A stretch of 64,000 bases of DNA. It comes from Fagopyrum homotropicum (lineage: Eukaryota > Streptophyta > Magnoliopsida > Caryophyllales > Polygonaceae). How positions within the stretch are numbered: position 1 is the first letter of the stretch; every line of letters begins with the position of its first letter. The notes under the pieces were generated by a model, which had not been told where the DNA came from, did no database searches, and was given only the letters and a program-made list of their open reading frames with translations. A program made the position numbers and the translations under genes. The stretch lies in contig BSWB01000002.1 of the NCBI GenBank assembly GCA_033239125.1, positions 4,187,001 to 4,251,000 on the forward strand, read 5' to 3'. This document shows positions 21,181-31,665 of the stretch, piece by piece.

Positions 21181-21660
21181 CTGATATAGGGGTTAAGAAG
21201 CTAGTCTTCAAAATTACTCAACAATTCAAACAAAAATACGACCACAATACATCGATCAATATGGCCGAAGCAACTTTGTTCAACGTTGCTTCAAAGCTTC
21301 TTTCCGCAATTATTTCTCCGACATTTGAGAAGGCTTATGCAATATGGGAAGCAACAGATGAACTCGAGAAGCTTAAGAGTAGCATCCAGACAATCCAAGC
21401 CGTGCTTTTTGATGTTGAGAAGAAGCAACAGAGCTCACGTACTATGGATGTTTAGATTAAGAGGTTAGCGTGTGTTGTATGATGCAGATGATTTATTCGA
21501 TGATGTTGACATTGATGATTGTGTATGCAAAATATCATGAACGGAGACCACAAGCTACAATTCTTGAAAAAGGTACGGGTTTCTTGATTTAAGTTGAACT
21601 CAATAGTGTCTAGAAAGTCTATTGTTGAGAGAGTTAAGGTTATCAGAAAGAAGTATTGAT
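21181..21660 (+). pseudogene. CNL promoter-plus-coiled-coil module, unit A copy 1
   Basis: Contains a CNL leader (ATATAGGGGTTAAGAAG, ACATCGATCAATATGG), an ATG at 21261, and 64 codons of coiled coil ending at TAG (21453-21455) where paralogues have Trp. The homology runs on to the RVKVIRK stretch and then restarts with another leader. Unit length to the next start is 475 bp. Confidence 0.85.
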
Positions 21661-23883
21661 ATAAGGGTTGAGAAGATAGTATGTAAAATTACTCAATAAT
21701 TCAAACAAAAATACGACCACAATACAACGATCAATATGGCCGAAGTAGATTTATTCAGTGTTGCTTCGAAGCTTCTTTCCACAATTGCTTCTCCGACATT
21801 TGAGAAGGCTTATACAATATATGAAGCAAAAAATGAATTCGATAAGCTTAAGAGTAGCATCAAAACAATCCAAGTCGTGCTTCTTGATGTTGAGAAGAAG
21901 CAACAGATCGAGCTCACGTACTATGGATGTTTGGATTAAAAGGGTTAGCGATGTGTTATATGATGAATATGATTTGTTCGATGAGGTTAAAATTGATGAT
22001 TTGTGTATGCAAAATATCATGAAGGGAGACCACAAGCTGCGGCTCTTGAAAAAGGTATGGGTTTCTTGGTTAAAGTTGAACTCAATCATGTCTTGAAACT
22101 CTATTGTTGAGAGAGTTAAGGTTATCAGAAAGAGTTTGCTTGAAAGAGTTTGCTTGAGATCTCCTTTGATATGGCTGGATTAGGATTTATATTATATGAT
22201 AAGAAGGTAGAGACACCATTAGGAATGAGGAGAGACCAAGATCCGGGCTCTTATGTAGATTTAGATAATGTCATATGCAGAGACAAGGAAAAAAAGTCAT
22301 CTTAGAAATGCTCTCTAACGACTTAAATGATGCTCTTGTGGTTATCGCCGTAGTTGGAATGGGGAAAACAACTTTTTCCCATCTGACTTTTAACGATGAT
22401 GCGGTTAAAAAGAATTTTAAAGAGATGTGGTTTTCATGTAATTCTGATACATCCAATGATAAAGACGTTTTAGAAAAATCTTTCAATCTCTATATGAGGA
22501 GGAAAACTATGGTGGCTACTCTATCATCCAACTAAAATCCAAAAGTAGGGAGTCGATAGAGGGTAAGAACTTTTTGCTTATTTTGGATGAAGTGTGGAAT
22601 GATGATCTTGTTAGGTCGCTAAACTGAATGAGTTTGTTCAGAAAGTGTGCAAAAGGAAGCAAGATTGTCGTCACTACGAGATCTTCTTCAGTTGCCCGGC
22701 TATGGATACACTAGAAACTCTCAATTTATGTGGCTGGTCGGAGGATGATTCATGGGATTTATTTAAAAAGTTTAGCTTTGCTCAGGGAAAAGAATACGAT
22801 AAAAGATGGATTGATATTGGAAGAGAGATTGTGAAGAAGTGTGTCTCTAGCTATAAAGAGTATCGGTAGCATTCTTTACAAAAAAAAAAAACTAACATCC
22901 AAGAATTGAAATCTTTTAGAGATCTAGAGCTTTTAAAGATAGATGAGTTAAGCGGTGATTCTATTATGAATGTACCGAAGTTGAGCTATGCATACTTGCC
23001 GTCAAACTCAAAGCATTGTTTTGCTTATTGTTGCATGTTTCCGAAAGATTTTTAGTTTGATGTAAAAAGTTAATCTACATGTTGATTGTCCAAGGATATG
23101 TCGAGGAAAATCATGAAAAATCAATAGTTGAGCAAATAGTTATTCATATTTCATGGATTTGTTAAGAAGGACAATTTTCCAATAAGCTAGAGAAAATGTG
23201 TTGGTGAAGTTGAAAGTTGCAAAATGCATGATTTAGTTAATGATTTGACACAATGCGTAGCATGGGAGGAAATTGGCATGGTAAGCGGGTCATCCAACCC
23301 TTATAACAAGAGGTTAAGACATGCAAGTGTTATTTGGAATGATTCTGATATAGAGCAAATTGTTGCACGGGAGCTTAATTTAGACCTTCACTCGATAAAT
23401 CTTCGACTAGAGACGACAGATGATTTCTCAGAAATCTAGGACGGCTACTTGATTACAAGCGGGTACGTTCATTTGTTTTCTTTGAACATTTTTATTACGA
23501 GCACACTCTTAATCAACAATATACCAAGTTCAAGTGTTTGCGTGCATTGAGGTTGTCCAATCTGGTATTTGAGAATATTTGAGCTGTATTGAAGAGTTAA
23601 AGCACTTGAGATATCTAGATCTTTCAAAAAACCCTTTCGAAAGTCTTCCTGATTCGTTTACTACTCTAGTGAATTTGCTTACACTTACCTTGAATTTTGT
23701 TTAAAACTTGAAGCATTGCCAAGTAATTTCAGAAATCTGAAAAATCTAAGATAATTTAATATTAAGGGATGTTTTAACATGTAGCACATCCCACCGGGGA
23801 TTGGAAAGATGAGTTGTTTACCATACTTTTAAGATAGGGAAAGCAAGCAAGGGAATGAAAAGGAGTAAGATTGCAGCATTAGG
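21661..23883 (+). pseudogene. CC-NB-ARC-LRR resistance gene, decayed copy in unit A
   Basis: Starts with the ATG at 21736 (MAEVDLFSVASKLL), with a frame-breaking insertion near 21907. NB-ARC remains include the P-loop region, shortened at about 22348-22370 to VVGMGKTTFSH (GIG lost). Stops and shifts follow near 22535, 22628, 22690 and 22870. The MHD stretch KMHDLVNDLTQC is at about 23224 and LRRs run to about 23880. The 3' part of the LRR is missing, replaced by the TE-like tract at 23884. Non-functional. Confidence 0.9.
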
Positions 23884-24138
23884 GCCGGTCCTTGAGATTT
23901 GCATGGCCAAAGCGATATTATCTCTAGGTACCCTTTTGGCGGTTAGGGTCGGTCCTTGAGATTTTCTTTTGGCTGATGAATCCTTAGCCCTTTAAACTTT
24001 TCGAAATATACCTAGATATTTTTTGAATGAATTACGTATTTATTTTTTATAATTTTCGAAATATACCTTTTATCATTTATAAGTTAACATCCGGAGAAAA
24101 AAATTACGATTTACTAGTTATTGTTACTATTTATTTTG
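23884..24138. mobile_element. TE fragment beginning AGGGCCGGTCC, unit A
   Basis: The same sequence (diverged) follows the same LRR position in unit B at 41101-41358, where it continues to a possible inverted terminus near 41619. It was therefore inserted before the unit duplicated. Family uncertain; a hAT-like terminus is possible. Confidence 0.5.
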
Positions 24139-25139
24139 AATGTGATGAAAGAATATGATGAAAGCATGAAATTGAGTTATGATATGAAAGTGATAATATA
24201 GGATGGTAATTGATTAATTAGCCCAACTGGGTCCCGCACGGGTTTCCGGGGGACGAGGTCGCTACCTGATCTATAGGGGGCCTCAGAGGTCGCTACCTGA
24301 TCTACAGGGGGCCTCAAGAAAAGAAAAACAGCCAGAGGTCGCTACCTGATCTACAGGGGGCCTCAAGATAAGAAAAATAGTCCAAGATCGCAACCTGATC
24401 TACAGGGGGTCTTAGGACAAGATGGCCGAGGTCGCTACCTGATCTACAGGGGGCCTATGACGCTATCGGGTTGGCCAACCGAAAGAAAAAAAAAAGAAAG
24501 AAAGAAAAGAATACGAAAGCACATGAGAAAATATATCGTACGATCAGTTGGGGCTAGTTAGTTAATTATCACCTATGCATCGATGCGATCGAGTCTAGCA
24601 TGTTATATGTTATGTTATGATGTGATGAGATGATATGTTTATATGTGATGTGTGATAACATGCTTGAATCTTTATGTGAAATGTGATATGATTGGTTGTG
24701 GAATGATATGTGAATGTGGATATGTATGTATGCTTGGAAATGTGAGGAAGGGTATAGAGTGTCCTTTGGGGACGAGATATTAGATACTTATATATATTGG
24801 GAGAGTGCGATTTGTATACCCTTACTGAGCGTGTGGCTCATTGTTGTTATATCCACATATTTTTCAGCTACTCAGACTCGGCCTAACCAAGGCAAGGACG
24901 TTGGACCCAACACCTGGATTTGAGATCATATCAGGTGGGCTGTTATGGGATGCTACCGCCTAGGATGTTTTGCATGGTTTTAAAACAGTTGTGTTTTTGT
25001 TAAACAGGGTTTTATGACGTATGTTAGTATGTATATATGTTGTGAAAATGGTTGTAAGATAAAGTTTTAAAATTTTATGTTTTCCGCTTTTTCGCTTATT
25101 GCTTTAAACAGGGTTAATTAACTGGTAATCAACTATAAA
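24139..25139. repeat. Probable LTR-retrotransposon remnant with about 60-bp tandem repeats
   Basis: Bases about 24255-24460 hold five copies of GGTCGCTACCTGATCTACAG, each followed by GGGGCCTC and separated by 0-40 bp of A-rich spacer. The right part (24820-24960, 25000-25100) looks like LTR sequence of Ty3/gypsy type, but no TG...CA pair or TSD was found. No gene recognised. Confidence 0.45.
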
Positions 25140-25345
25140 TGAAATAGGTGGGTCACATGAATCATATTAAAATGAATTGTCACATGATTCAAAATGAGAT
25201 CCAGGCCGACCACATCAATAATCGTCATATTTGTTCAGGCGAGCAACTGTGAGACATCTTTACGAAACCTCCTGGACAATATCCTTTTCATTATCCACTT
25301 TTTAGGTTGGACATTCAAGATTTTCGTACTACAATTTGCAAGGAT
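25140..25345 (+). pseudogene. copia RNase H C-terminal remnant
   Basis: The plus frame reads MNHIKMNCHMIQNEIQ, then EQL, a stop, and DIFTKPPGQYPFHYPL. This is the hallmark end of copia Pol (EQLADIFTKP). One nonsense codon lies between EQL and DIFTKP. The 3' untranslated/LTR part appears to continue at 26411-26560, on the other side of the Helitron. Confidence 0.75.
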
Positions 25346-25402
25346 GTATAAGAAACAATTTAATATTCGGATGAATATTCCTTTACCCCAATTTGTAGCT
25401 AA

Positions 25403-26410
25403 CTAGTTTAATCCCCGCACCTTGTGTGGTTTTATTTAAAATAAAAAGTATTTTATTGTTATTTTTATGTATTATGTACCGCATATTTATTTATAGTACA
25501 TTTAGTTCAGGTTAAATTGACTTAAGAACATAAAATTTTATGTTTTAATATCATCATGAACAATGTTTTTCTAATAATACAATATTTATTGAGAGTGATT
25601 TGATTCCTATAAAATTGTTAATTTAATAATAAAAGATTTTTTGGCTTAATTTATATTATAAAAAAATTGTCACACAAAATAGAGTCGTTCGAACTAACGT
25701 GAGTTGGTTCCTATAAAATTGTTAATTTAATAATGAAAGATTTTTTGGCTTAAAAATAGAGATTTATTGGTTTTAATTGTGGGAGCTCCATTTCAAAAAT
25801 ATTGCATCCACAACGCGTCACGTCATCAACTTGTGCTCTGTTTTAGTATGTATAATATATTCGAATAAAAGTGATTTGGTTCCTATAAAATTGTTAATTT
25901 AATAATAAAAGATTTTTTGGCTTAATTTATATTATAAAAAAATTGTCACACAAAATAGAGTCGTTCGAACTAACGTGAGTTGGTTCCTATAAAATTGTTA
26001 ATTTAATAATGAAAGATTTTTTGGCTAAAAATCGAGATTTATTGGTTTTAATTGTGGGAGCTCCATTTCAAAAATACTGCATCCACAACGCGCCACGTCA
26101 TCAACTTGTGCTCTGTTTTAGTATGTATAATATATTCGAATAAAAGTGATTTGGTTCCTATAAAATTGTTAATTTAATAATAAAAGATTTTTTGGCTTAA
26201 TTTATATTATAAAAAAATTGTCACACAAAATAGAGTCGTTCGAACTAACGTGAGTTGGTTCCTATAAAATTGTTAATTTAATAATAAAAGATGTTTTGGC
26301 TTAAAAATAAAAATTTATTGGTTTTAATTGTGGGAGCTCCATTTCAAAAATACTGCATCCACAACGCGTCACGTCATCAACTTGTACTCTGTTTTAGTAT
26401 CTATAATAGA
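25403..26410 (-). mobile_element. Non-autonomous Helitron, about 1 kb
   Basis: On the minus strand the 5' end is A|TCTATTATAGATACTAAAAC (26410 downward). The 3' end is CTAG|T at 25403, preceded by a 6-bp stem, 3-nt loop hairpin (CCACAC...). Insertion between A and T, the 5'-TC and the 3' hairpin-CTAG fit Helitrons. It splits a copia remnant. The 5' half is a three-copy about 275-bp tandem repeat. Confidence 0.85.
25602..26400. repeat. About 275-bp tandem repeat, three copies
   Basis: Units start near 25602, 25878 and 26153, each with TCCTATAAAATTGTTAATTT twice, GTGGGAGCTCCATTTC and CGTCACGTCATCAACTTG. Each ends with the Helitron 5'-end-like GTTTTAGTATGTATAATA. Units are nearly identical, so the expansion is recent. 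Confidence 0.9.
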
Positions 26411-26565
26411 TGTACAGATACCATATTTTCCTTTTAGGGCAACTATATCTTTATTTGAAAATATCTTTCTTGTATAAATATGTTATTTCTTCAAATTAAT
26501 AAAGCAGGTTTAACTTTGTTCATATTCTACAATATTGTGTGTATATATATATATATATAAAGTAA
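26411..26565 (+). repeat. Probable copia LTR remnant right of the Helitron
   Basis: Contains TGTACAGATACC, CTTGTATAAATATG (TATA-like) and AATTAATAAAGCAGG, typical of the end of a copia LTR. It would be continuous with the RNase H remnant at 25140-25345 if the Helitron were absent. Confidence 0.4.
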
Positions 26566-27239
26566 ATTAATAATAATGTAATTTTAAATTGCATTTAAAA
26601 GTGTTCAAAATGTAGAAATGTACATATAAGGAACAATTAAAAAAACAACTATCTTAAACAAAGATTAATCCGTCCAAATCTTTTGGTCATATTTTGTCAC
26701 ATTTAGTGTCCACTATTTCTTATTGGACCACGTGACATCTAAAAGACTTTTTTTTATCCGATCCGATTTTAGATAATATTTAATTAGAAATGAAGAATTG
26801 GAGCAATCAATGCGACTTGCTTATTGCGGTCTCCTCGATTTCTCTCCTATCTTCACATGGATTCTCCATGAAGTTGTTTGGCCATGATTTCTGGTGAAAG
26901 ATCCAAGTACTTCTGGTGAAAGATCCAATAGTTTAAAGGGCGAAAGCAAAAAATAAATAGAGGAATAGTTCGGCCAAGACTTCTGGTGAAAGATCTAATG
27001 ATGAAAGTTTTAAAACATAGAATAGATGAGTGTTCAAGGTTTATTAATGTGTCATTGGTTTAGGGCGGTCCGTCTCGAGAGGTTGACCCTCCTTTTTCGC
27101 TTACATGTGTATCAAAAAAAAAGTTTAATGTGTCATTGCACGAAGACTTGTTTGTTGATCTTGTACACTATCAACACATTTTCCTATAGTTATACATGAA
27201 GATTCTTTAGTTCTTCTTTTGACGTCTTAAAAAATTAAT
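26566..27239. other. No gene seen
   Basis: AT-rich spacer between the copia/Helitron nest and the promoter of the second intact CNL. A short repeated ACTTCTGGTGAAAGATC motif occurs near 26893-26990. From about 27190 it matches the promoter of pseudogene 1. Confidence 0.5.
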
Positions 27240-27665
27240 GGCATTATTCTAAACTTCTAAGAGCAATAAAGTAAATTAATAAACTCAAAAGGAATTATAC
27301 TAAACTGCTAAGGACCATAAAGTAAATTAGTAAATATAAAAGGTAGTATTCTTTCCTAAAAAACAAGTAAGAAGGCATTATTCTAAACTTTAAGAACAAC
27401 AAAATGTTTATCTTAAATTTTCAATCTCATGTCAAATTCTTTCTTTGAAGAAAGATTAATGACATAGCCTTTATTCCTTTATTCAATGCGAGAATGTACC
27501 TTGGTTTAAACAATCAAAGAGTAATCAATAACCTGATTGTATTTCTTAAATAGTTGTAAAAAAAAAAGAGAAAAGAATAAGAAGTGGGTATTTATAAGGG
27601 CTCGAGAAGTGTGCAAAGGATACAACTATTCAAACAAGAAAAACAACCTCAATACATCAATCAAT
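27240..27665 (+). promoter_or_regulatory. Promoter and leader of intact CNL gene at 27666
   Basis: Has 51-bp GGCATTAT repeats at 27240, 27291, 27342 and 27373, then a TATA box TATTTATAA at 27589-27597, about 70 bp before the ATG. The leader ends ACATCAATCAATATGG like its paralogues. The TATA is better than that of the 14777 gene (TATTAATAG). This is the empty-site counterpart of the hAT insertion at 6346. Confidence 0.55.
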
Positions 27666-30600
27666 ATGGCAGAAGCAGCTTTGTTCAGCGTTGCTTCAAA
27701 GCTTCTATCAACAATTGCTTCCCCAGCATTTGATAAAGCTTATGCAAAGACTAATTCAATTTGGGAAGCTTGGGATGAACTCGATAAGCTTAAGAGGAGC
27801 ATCCAAACAATCCAAACTGTGCTTCTTGATGCTGAGAGGAAGCAACATAAATCTCATGCCGTGAATGATTGGATTAAAAGGGTTAGGGATGTGTTGTATG
27901 ATGCAGAAGATCTGTTCGATGAGGTCGCTACTGATGATATGCGTAAGCAAACTATCAAGAAGGGAGACAACCAGATGAAAGTCTTGAAAAAGGTACAGGT
28001 TTCTTGCTTTAAGTTGAACTCCATCGTGTCTAGAAACTCTATTGCTGAGAGAGTTAAGGTTATTAGGAAGAGTTTGCTTGAGATCTCATCTGATATGGCT
28101 GGATTAGGATTTGTGTCATGTAATAAGGAGGTATACAAACCAACGGGACTGAGGAGAGGTCAAGATCCGGGCTCTTATGTAGATTCAGATAATGTCATAG
28201 GCAGAGACAAGGAAAAGAAAGTCATCTTAGAAATGCTCTTTAACGACTTAAATGATGTTGTTGTGGTCATTGCCGTAGTTGGAATAGGGGGAATGGGGAA
28301 AACAACTTTGGCCCAACTAATTTTTAATGATAATGTGGTTAAAAAGAAGTTCCAAAAGATGTGGTTTGCATGCATTTCTGATACATTCGATGATAAAGAA
28401 GTTCTCGGGAAAATCTTCCAATCAATATGTGAGCAAAACTATGGTGATTACTCTATCAGTCAACTACAATCAAAAATTAGGGAGTCGATAGAGGGTAAGA
28501 AGTTTTTGCTTGTCTTGGATGATGTGTGGGATGATGATCATGGAAGGTGGCTAAACCGAATGAGTTTGTTTAACAAGTGTGCAAAAGGAAGCAAGATTCT
28601 CGTCACTACGAGATCTTCTTCAGTTATAGTGGCTATGGATGCGGTAGAAACTCTCAAGTTAGGTGGCTTGTCGGAGGATGCTTCATGGGATCTATTTAAA
28701 AAGTTTTCCTTTTCTCCAGAAAAAGAAAATGACCAAAGATGGATTGATATTGGAAGAGAGATTGTGAAGAAGTGTGTGAATGTTCCTCTAGCTATAAGGA
28801 GTATAGGTAGCATCCTTTACACAAAAACTACCATCCAAGAATGGGAATCCGTTAGAGATCTAGAGCTTTCAAAGATAGAGAACCCAAGTGGTGATTCTAT
28901 TATGAATGCACTGAAGTTGAGCTATGCACACTTGCCGTCAAATTTAAAGCATTGTTTTGCTTACTGTTGTGGGTTTCCGAAAGATTTTAAGTTTGATGTA
29001 AAGAAGTTGATCTACATGTGGATTGCCCAAGGATATGTTGAGGAAAATCATGGAATGCAAATGGTTGAGCAAGTAGGTTATTCATATTTCATGGATTTGT
29101 TAAGAAGGGGTTTTTTTCAAGAAGCTCGAGAAAATAAGTACGGTGAAGTTAAAAGTTGCAAAATGCATGATTTGATTCATGATTTGGCACAACGTGTAGC
29201 TGGGGAAGAAATTGGCATGGTAAGCGGGTCATCCAATCCTTTTAACAAGAGGGTAAGATATGCAAGTGTTGATTGGAAGGATGATGATATAGAGCAAATT
29301 GTTGCACGAGAGCTTAATTTAGACCTTCACTTGACAAATCTCAGACTAAAGATGTCAGATGATTTCTGGGGAATTCTAGGACGGTCACTTGATTACAAGC
29401 GGGTGCGTTCAGTTGTTTTATGTGGATATTCTCAATATGAGCACACTCTTAATCAACAATTTACCAAGTTCAAGTGTTTGCGTGCATTAAGCTTGTCCAA
29501 TTTGAGATTTAAAAATGTTTTGAGGTGTATTGAGGAGTTAAAGCACTTGAGATATCTCGATCTTTCAAGAAATTATTTCAAAAGTCTTCCTGATTCGTTG
29601 ACGAATCTGGTGAATTTGCTTACATTGGACCTTGAAGATTGTAATTCACTTGAAGCATTGCCATGTAATTTCAGAAATTTGAGGAATCTAAGATATTTGA
29701 ATATTAGTAAATGTAGGGAGCTGAAGCACATGCCTTCGGGAATTGGAGAGATAAGTTGTTTACAATACTTGAGCAATTTTAAGATAGGGATTGCAAATAA
29801 GGGAATGAAATGGAGTAATATTGATGCATTGGGTGGCCTCCAGCGGTTGAGAGGAAACTTGGAGATCGAGTTTGATACAAATATAAGAGAATGGGACGGA
29901 GATGACAACTGGCAACTACCTATTTCCTTAGAAGAGGTACTAATATATGATTATCCAGGCATGAAATTACCAATAAGTTGGAGCAATAACAATTGCTTAC
30001 TGCCTAAACTTGCATTTCTAACATTGGGCTACTGTTTGAAAGTGAAGTATCTCCCACCGTTGAGGTGTCTTCCGTTTCTCAAGAGTCTTCGGCTGCTTAA
30101 CCTGGAGGAAATAGAATACGTGGAAGAGGAGAATGAGGAGAAACATAGTTCTAATGCATTGTTTTTCCCTCGGTTGGAGACTTTGTGTTTAATGAATCTA
30201 CCAAAGTTGAAGGGATGGGGGCGGAGCAGCAAAACCATGTTTCCTCGGCTTTCAAAACTAGATATTGAGAAATGTCTCGAGCTCGAGTCTATCCCGCTAT
30301 GTCCACGTGCTGAGATACTAAGGCTCGTGGGCTCGAGTAGAGTGGCACAATATTTGATGTCGCCGTCTTCATCTCTTGAAGCTTTTACATGTCTTCGGGA
30401 TCTAACAATTGAATTCGATGACAGCTTGGAGATTATGCACCTTGCATCATCACCCCACCTCCAAAAGATATTGATCTTAAACTGCACACAGCTTGCGGGT
30501 ATTAATGCTGAAAGAAGTCCATCTCTTCGCGAACTTGAAATTGAATTTTGTAGAATATTCAAGAAACTACACATTGTGAATCTCAATGTCTTCGAGAAAC

Positions 30601-30746
30601 TTGTGATTAACGAATGCGATGCAGAGTTACACATGAGGGGGTGGAAAAAGGTCTGTGGCCATGTGGATTGGGTCTCCCTCCTCAATCTTACAAGGCTTGA
30701 TCAACATCGTCGGACCCTTGGCAAACTAAAAAATATCGAAATATAG
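27666..30746 (+). CDS. CC-NB-ARC-LRR disease resistance protein (RGA type), intact
   Basis: Single exon, 1026 aa. A predicted intracellular immune receptor and close paralogue of the 14777 gene. Coiled coil at residues about 1-160 (VLYDAEDLFDEV in the EDVID position). P-loop GIGGMGKTT (206-214), kinase-2 LLVLDDVWD (281-289), RNBS-B SKILVTTRS, NVPLA (372-376) replacing GLPLA, RNBS-D HCFAYCCGFPKDF and MHD (500-502) are all present. LRRs fill the rest. Relative to its paralogue it lacks about 13 residues near the C-terminus (the VNHLPEKIPN stretch), in frame. The start is the ATG at 27666, matching MAEAALFSVASKLL in paralogues. The frame is open further upstream but has no ATG there and lies in the leader. 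All switch motifs look functional. Confidence 0.95.
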   Translation: MAEAALFSVASKLLSTIASPAFDKAYAKTNSIWEAWDELDKLKRSIQTIQTVLLDAERKQHKSHAVNDWIKRVRDVLYDAEDLFDEVATDDMRKQTIKKGDNQMKVLKKVQVSCFKLNSIVSRNSIAERVKVIRKSLLEISSDMAGLGFVSCNKEVYKPTGLRRGQDPGSYVDSDNVIGRDKEKKVILEMLFNDLNDVVVVIAVVGIGGMGKTTLAQLIFNDNVVKKKFQKMWFACISDTFDDKEVLGKIFQSICEQNYGDYSISQLQSKIRESIEGKKFLLVLDDVWDDDHGRWLNRMSLFNKCAKGSKILVTTRSSSVIVAMDAVETLKLGGLSEDASWDLFKKFSFSPEKENDQRWIDIGREIVKKCVNVPLAIRSIGSILYTKTTIQEWESVRDLELSKIENPSGDSIMNALKLSYAHLPSNLKHCFAYCCGFPKDFKFDVKKLIYMWIAQGYVEENHGMQMVEQVGYSYFMDLLRRGFFQEARENKYGEVKSCKMHDLIHDLAQRVAGEEIGMVSGSSNPFNKRVRYASVDWKDDDIEQIVARELNLDLHLTNLRLKMSDDFWGILGRSLDYKRVRSVVLCGYSQYEHTLNQQFTKFKCLRALSLSNLRFKNVLRCIEELKHLRYLDLSRNYFKSLPDSLTNLVNLLTLDLEDCNSLEALPCNFRNLRNLRYLNISKCRELKHMPSGIGEISCLQYLSNFKIGIANKGMKWSNIDALGGLQRLRGNLEIEFDTNIREWDGDDNWQLPISLEEVLIYDYPGMKLPISWSNNNCLLPKLAFLTLGYCLKVKYLPPLRCLPFLKSLRLLNLEEIEYVEEENEEKHSSNALFFPRLETLCLMNLPKLKGWGRSSKTMFPRLSKLDIEKCLELESIPLCPRAEILRLVGSSRVAQYLMSPSSSLEAFTCLRDLTIEFDDSLEIMHLASSPHLQKILILNCTQLAGINAERSPSLRELEIEFCRIFKKLHIVNLNVFEKLVINECDAELHMRGWKKVCGHVDWVSLLNLTRLDQHRRTLGKLKNIEI

Positions 30747-30986
30747 GTCGTCGGGTGAGTATGTACATAACTTCAAATTCTAAACTACTTTTCCACCTTT
30801 AATTTGCTAGCTTCATATATTATTCCATTAAGAATGCTTTTATGAACTAATCTTATATGCATTGCTAGGACCCTTAAATTTTATTGCAGCATGCATATCT
30901 AATGTTGATGGCATTTGATCAATGTAACATGGTGGAACTTTTCCCTTGTTTTGATTTTTGTAATTTATGTACGTTGACACGTTCTA

Positions 30987-30989
<3 letters not shown>

Positions 30990-31068
<79 letters not shown>
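30990..31068. repeat. (TA)n microsatellite, about 79 bp
   Basis: An uninterrupted AT run in the CNL 3' flank. The same position in the other two copies (about 10633 and 18235) has only a short TGTGTATA(A/T)T tract. Confidence 0.95.
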
Positions 31069-31071
<3 letters not shown>

Positions 31072-31148
31072 TTAGGTCCATTTTCCACGGATCCATTTAC
31101 TTGTGATCCAATTCATCTCATTAAGCTAAATGCAATGTTTGGCACGAG

Positions 31149-31292
31149 TCACTTATCTCCTACGTCTTTCATAGCAGGTAATGAAAAGGAGACCTTCCGT
31201 GAACTTCCATGGTGATATATATATCACCATGGAAGTTTACGGAAGGTCTCCTTTTCATTGCCTGCTATGAAAGACATGAGGAGATAAGTGAC
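31149..31292. repeat. 144-bp near-perfect palindrome
   Basis: Two arms of about 72 bp meet at 31220/31221 (GATATATATATC centre). The arm (GTCACTTATCTCC...CCATGGTGATAT) exists once in the flanks of the other two CNL copies, so the inverted copy is new here. Confidence 0.9.
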
Positions 31293-31594
31293 TTATTTCC
31301 TCTTTTCTTGCATTTGTTTGGGTAATGATTGTAACCTTTATTTCCCGTGTTTGCTTGTGTAGCGGAATTTGGGATGGATTTCCCATTTCAAGATCCCGCA
31401 GAGTAGGGTTTATACCCGAACTGCGTCACCAATCTCTTGTGTCCTTCTTTATGCCTTTTTATTTTTTTTTACTTTGATCAATCTAGATCAAATGTTTTAA
31501 TAAAAAAAATCTAAATTTATTATGAGGATAGGGATTACAAGATTTCAGACCAAGTCGGACATTCGACTTTATCTCCGGTGAGAATCAACCTCGG

Positions 31595-31665
31595 TTTTTA
31601 TTACAGTTTGTAGTTGTACCGTCACTGTGTATGCATCTGAATTGGGTTGTGAGGCTCTCTAATTC
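31595..31665 (-). pseudogene. bZIP gene fragment (exon 4), copy 3
   Basis: Short reverse match to bZIP exon 4 (TVTV and ESELE-coding stretches) with the same internal deletion as the fragments at 12180 and 18820. It is then truncated at TAATTCG. Confidence 0.6.

Larger units (their letters stand above)
30747..31590 (+). other. CNL 3' flank (copy 3) with probable 3'-UTR intron
   Basis: GTGAGT donor at 30755 and TTGCTAG acceptor ending 30868 (114 nt) mirror those after 17899. A 79-bp (TA)n tract and a 144-bp palindrome have arisen within this copy. No separate gene. Confidence 0.5.

Noticed and set aside
24255..24460. Regular repeats resembling a CRISPR array
   Set aside because: Plant nuclear context, spacers A-rich and of unequal length, no cas genes; better read as a repeat in an LTR remnant.
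27537..27665. Upstream extension of the intact CNL by 43 codons
   Set aside because: The frame is open but has no ATG, lies in the leader after the TATA box and has no counterpart in paralogues; start set at 27666.
29573..30685. Minus-strand frames of 111 and 218 codons opposite the intact CNL
   Set aside because: Antisense shadows of the LRR; similar ones occur opposite every CNL copy.
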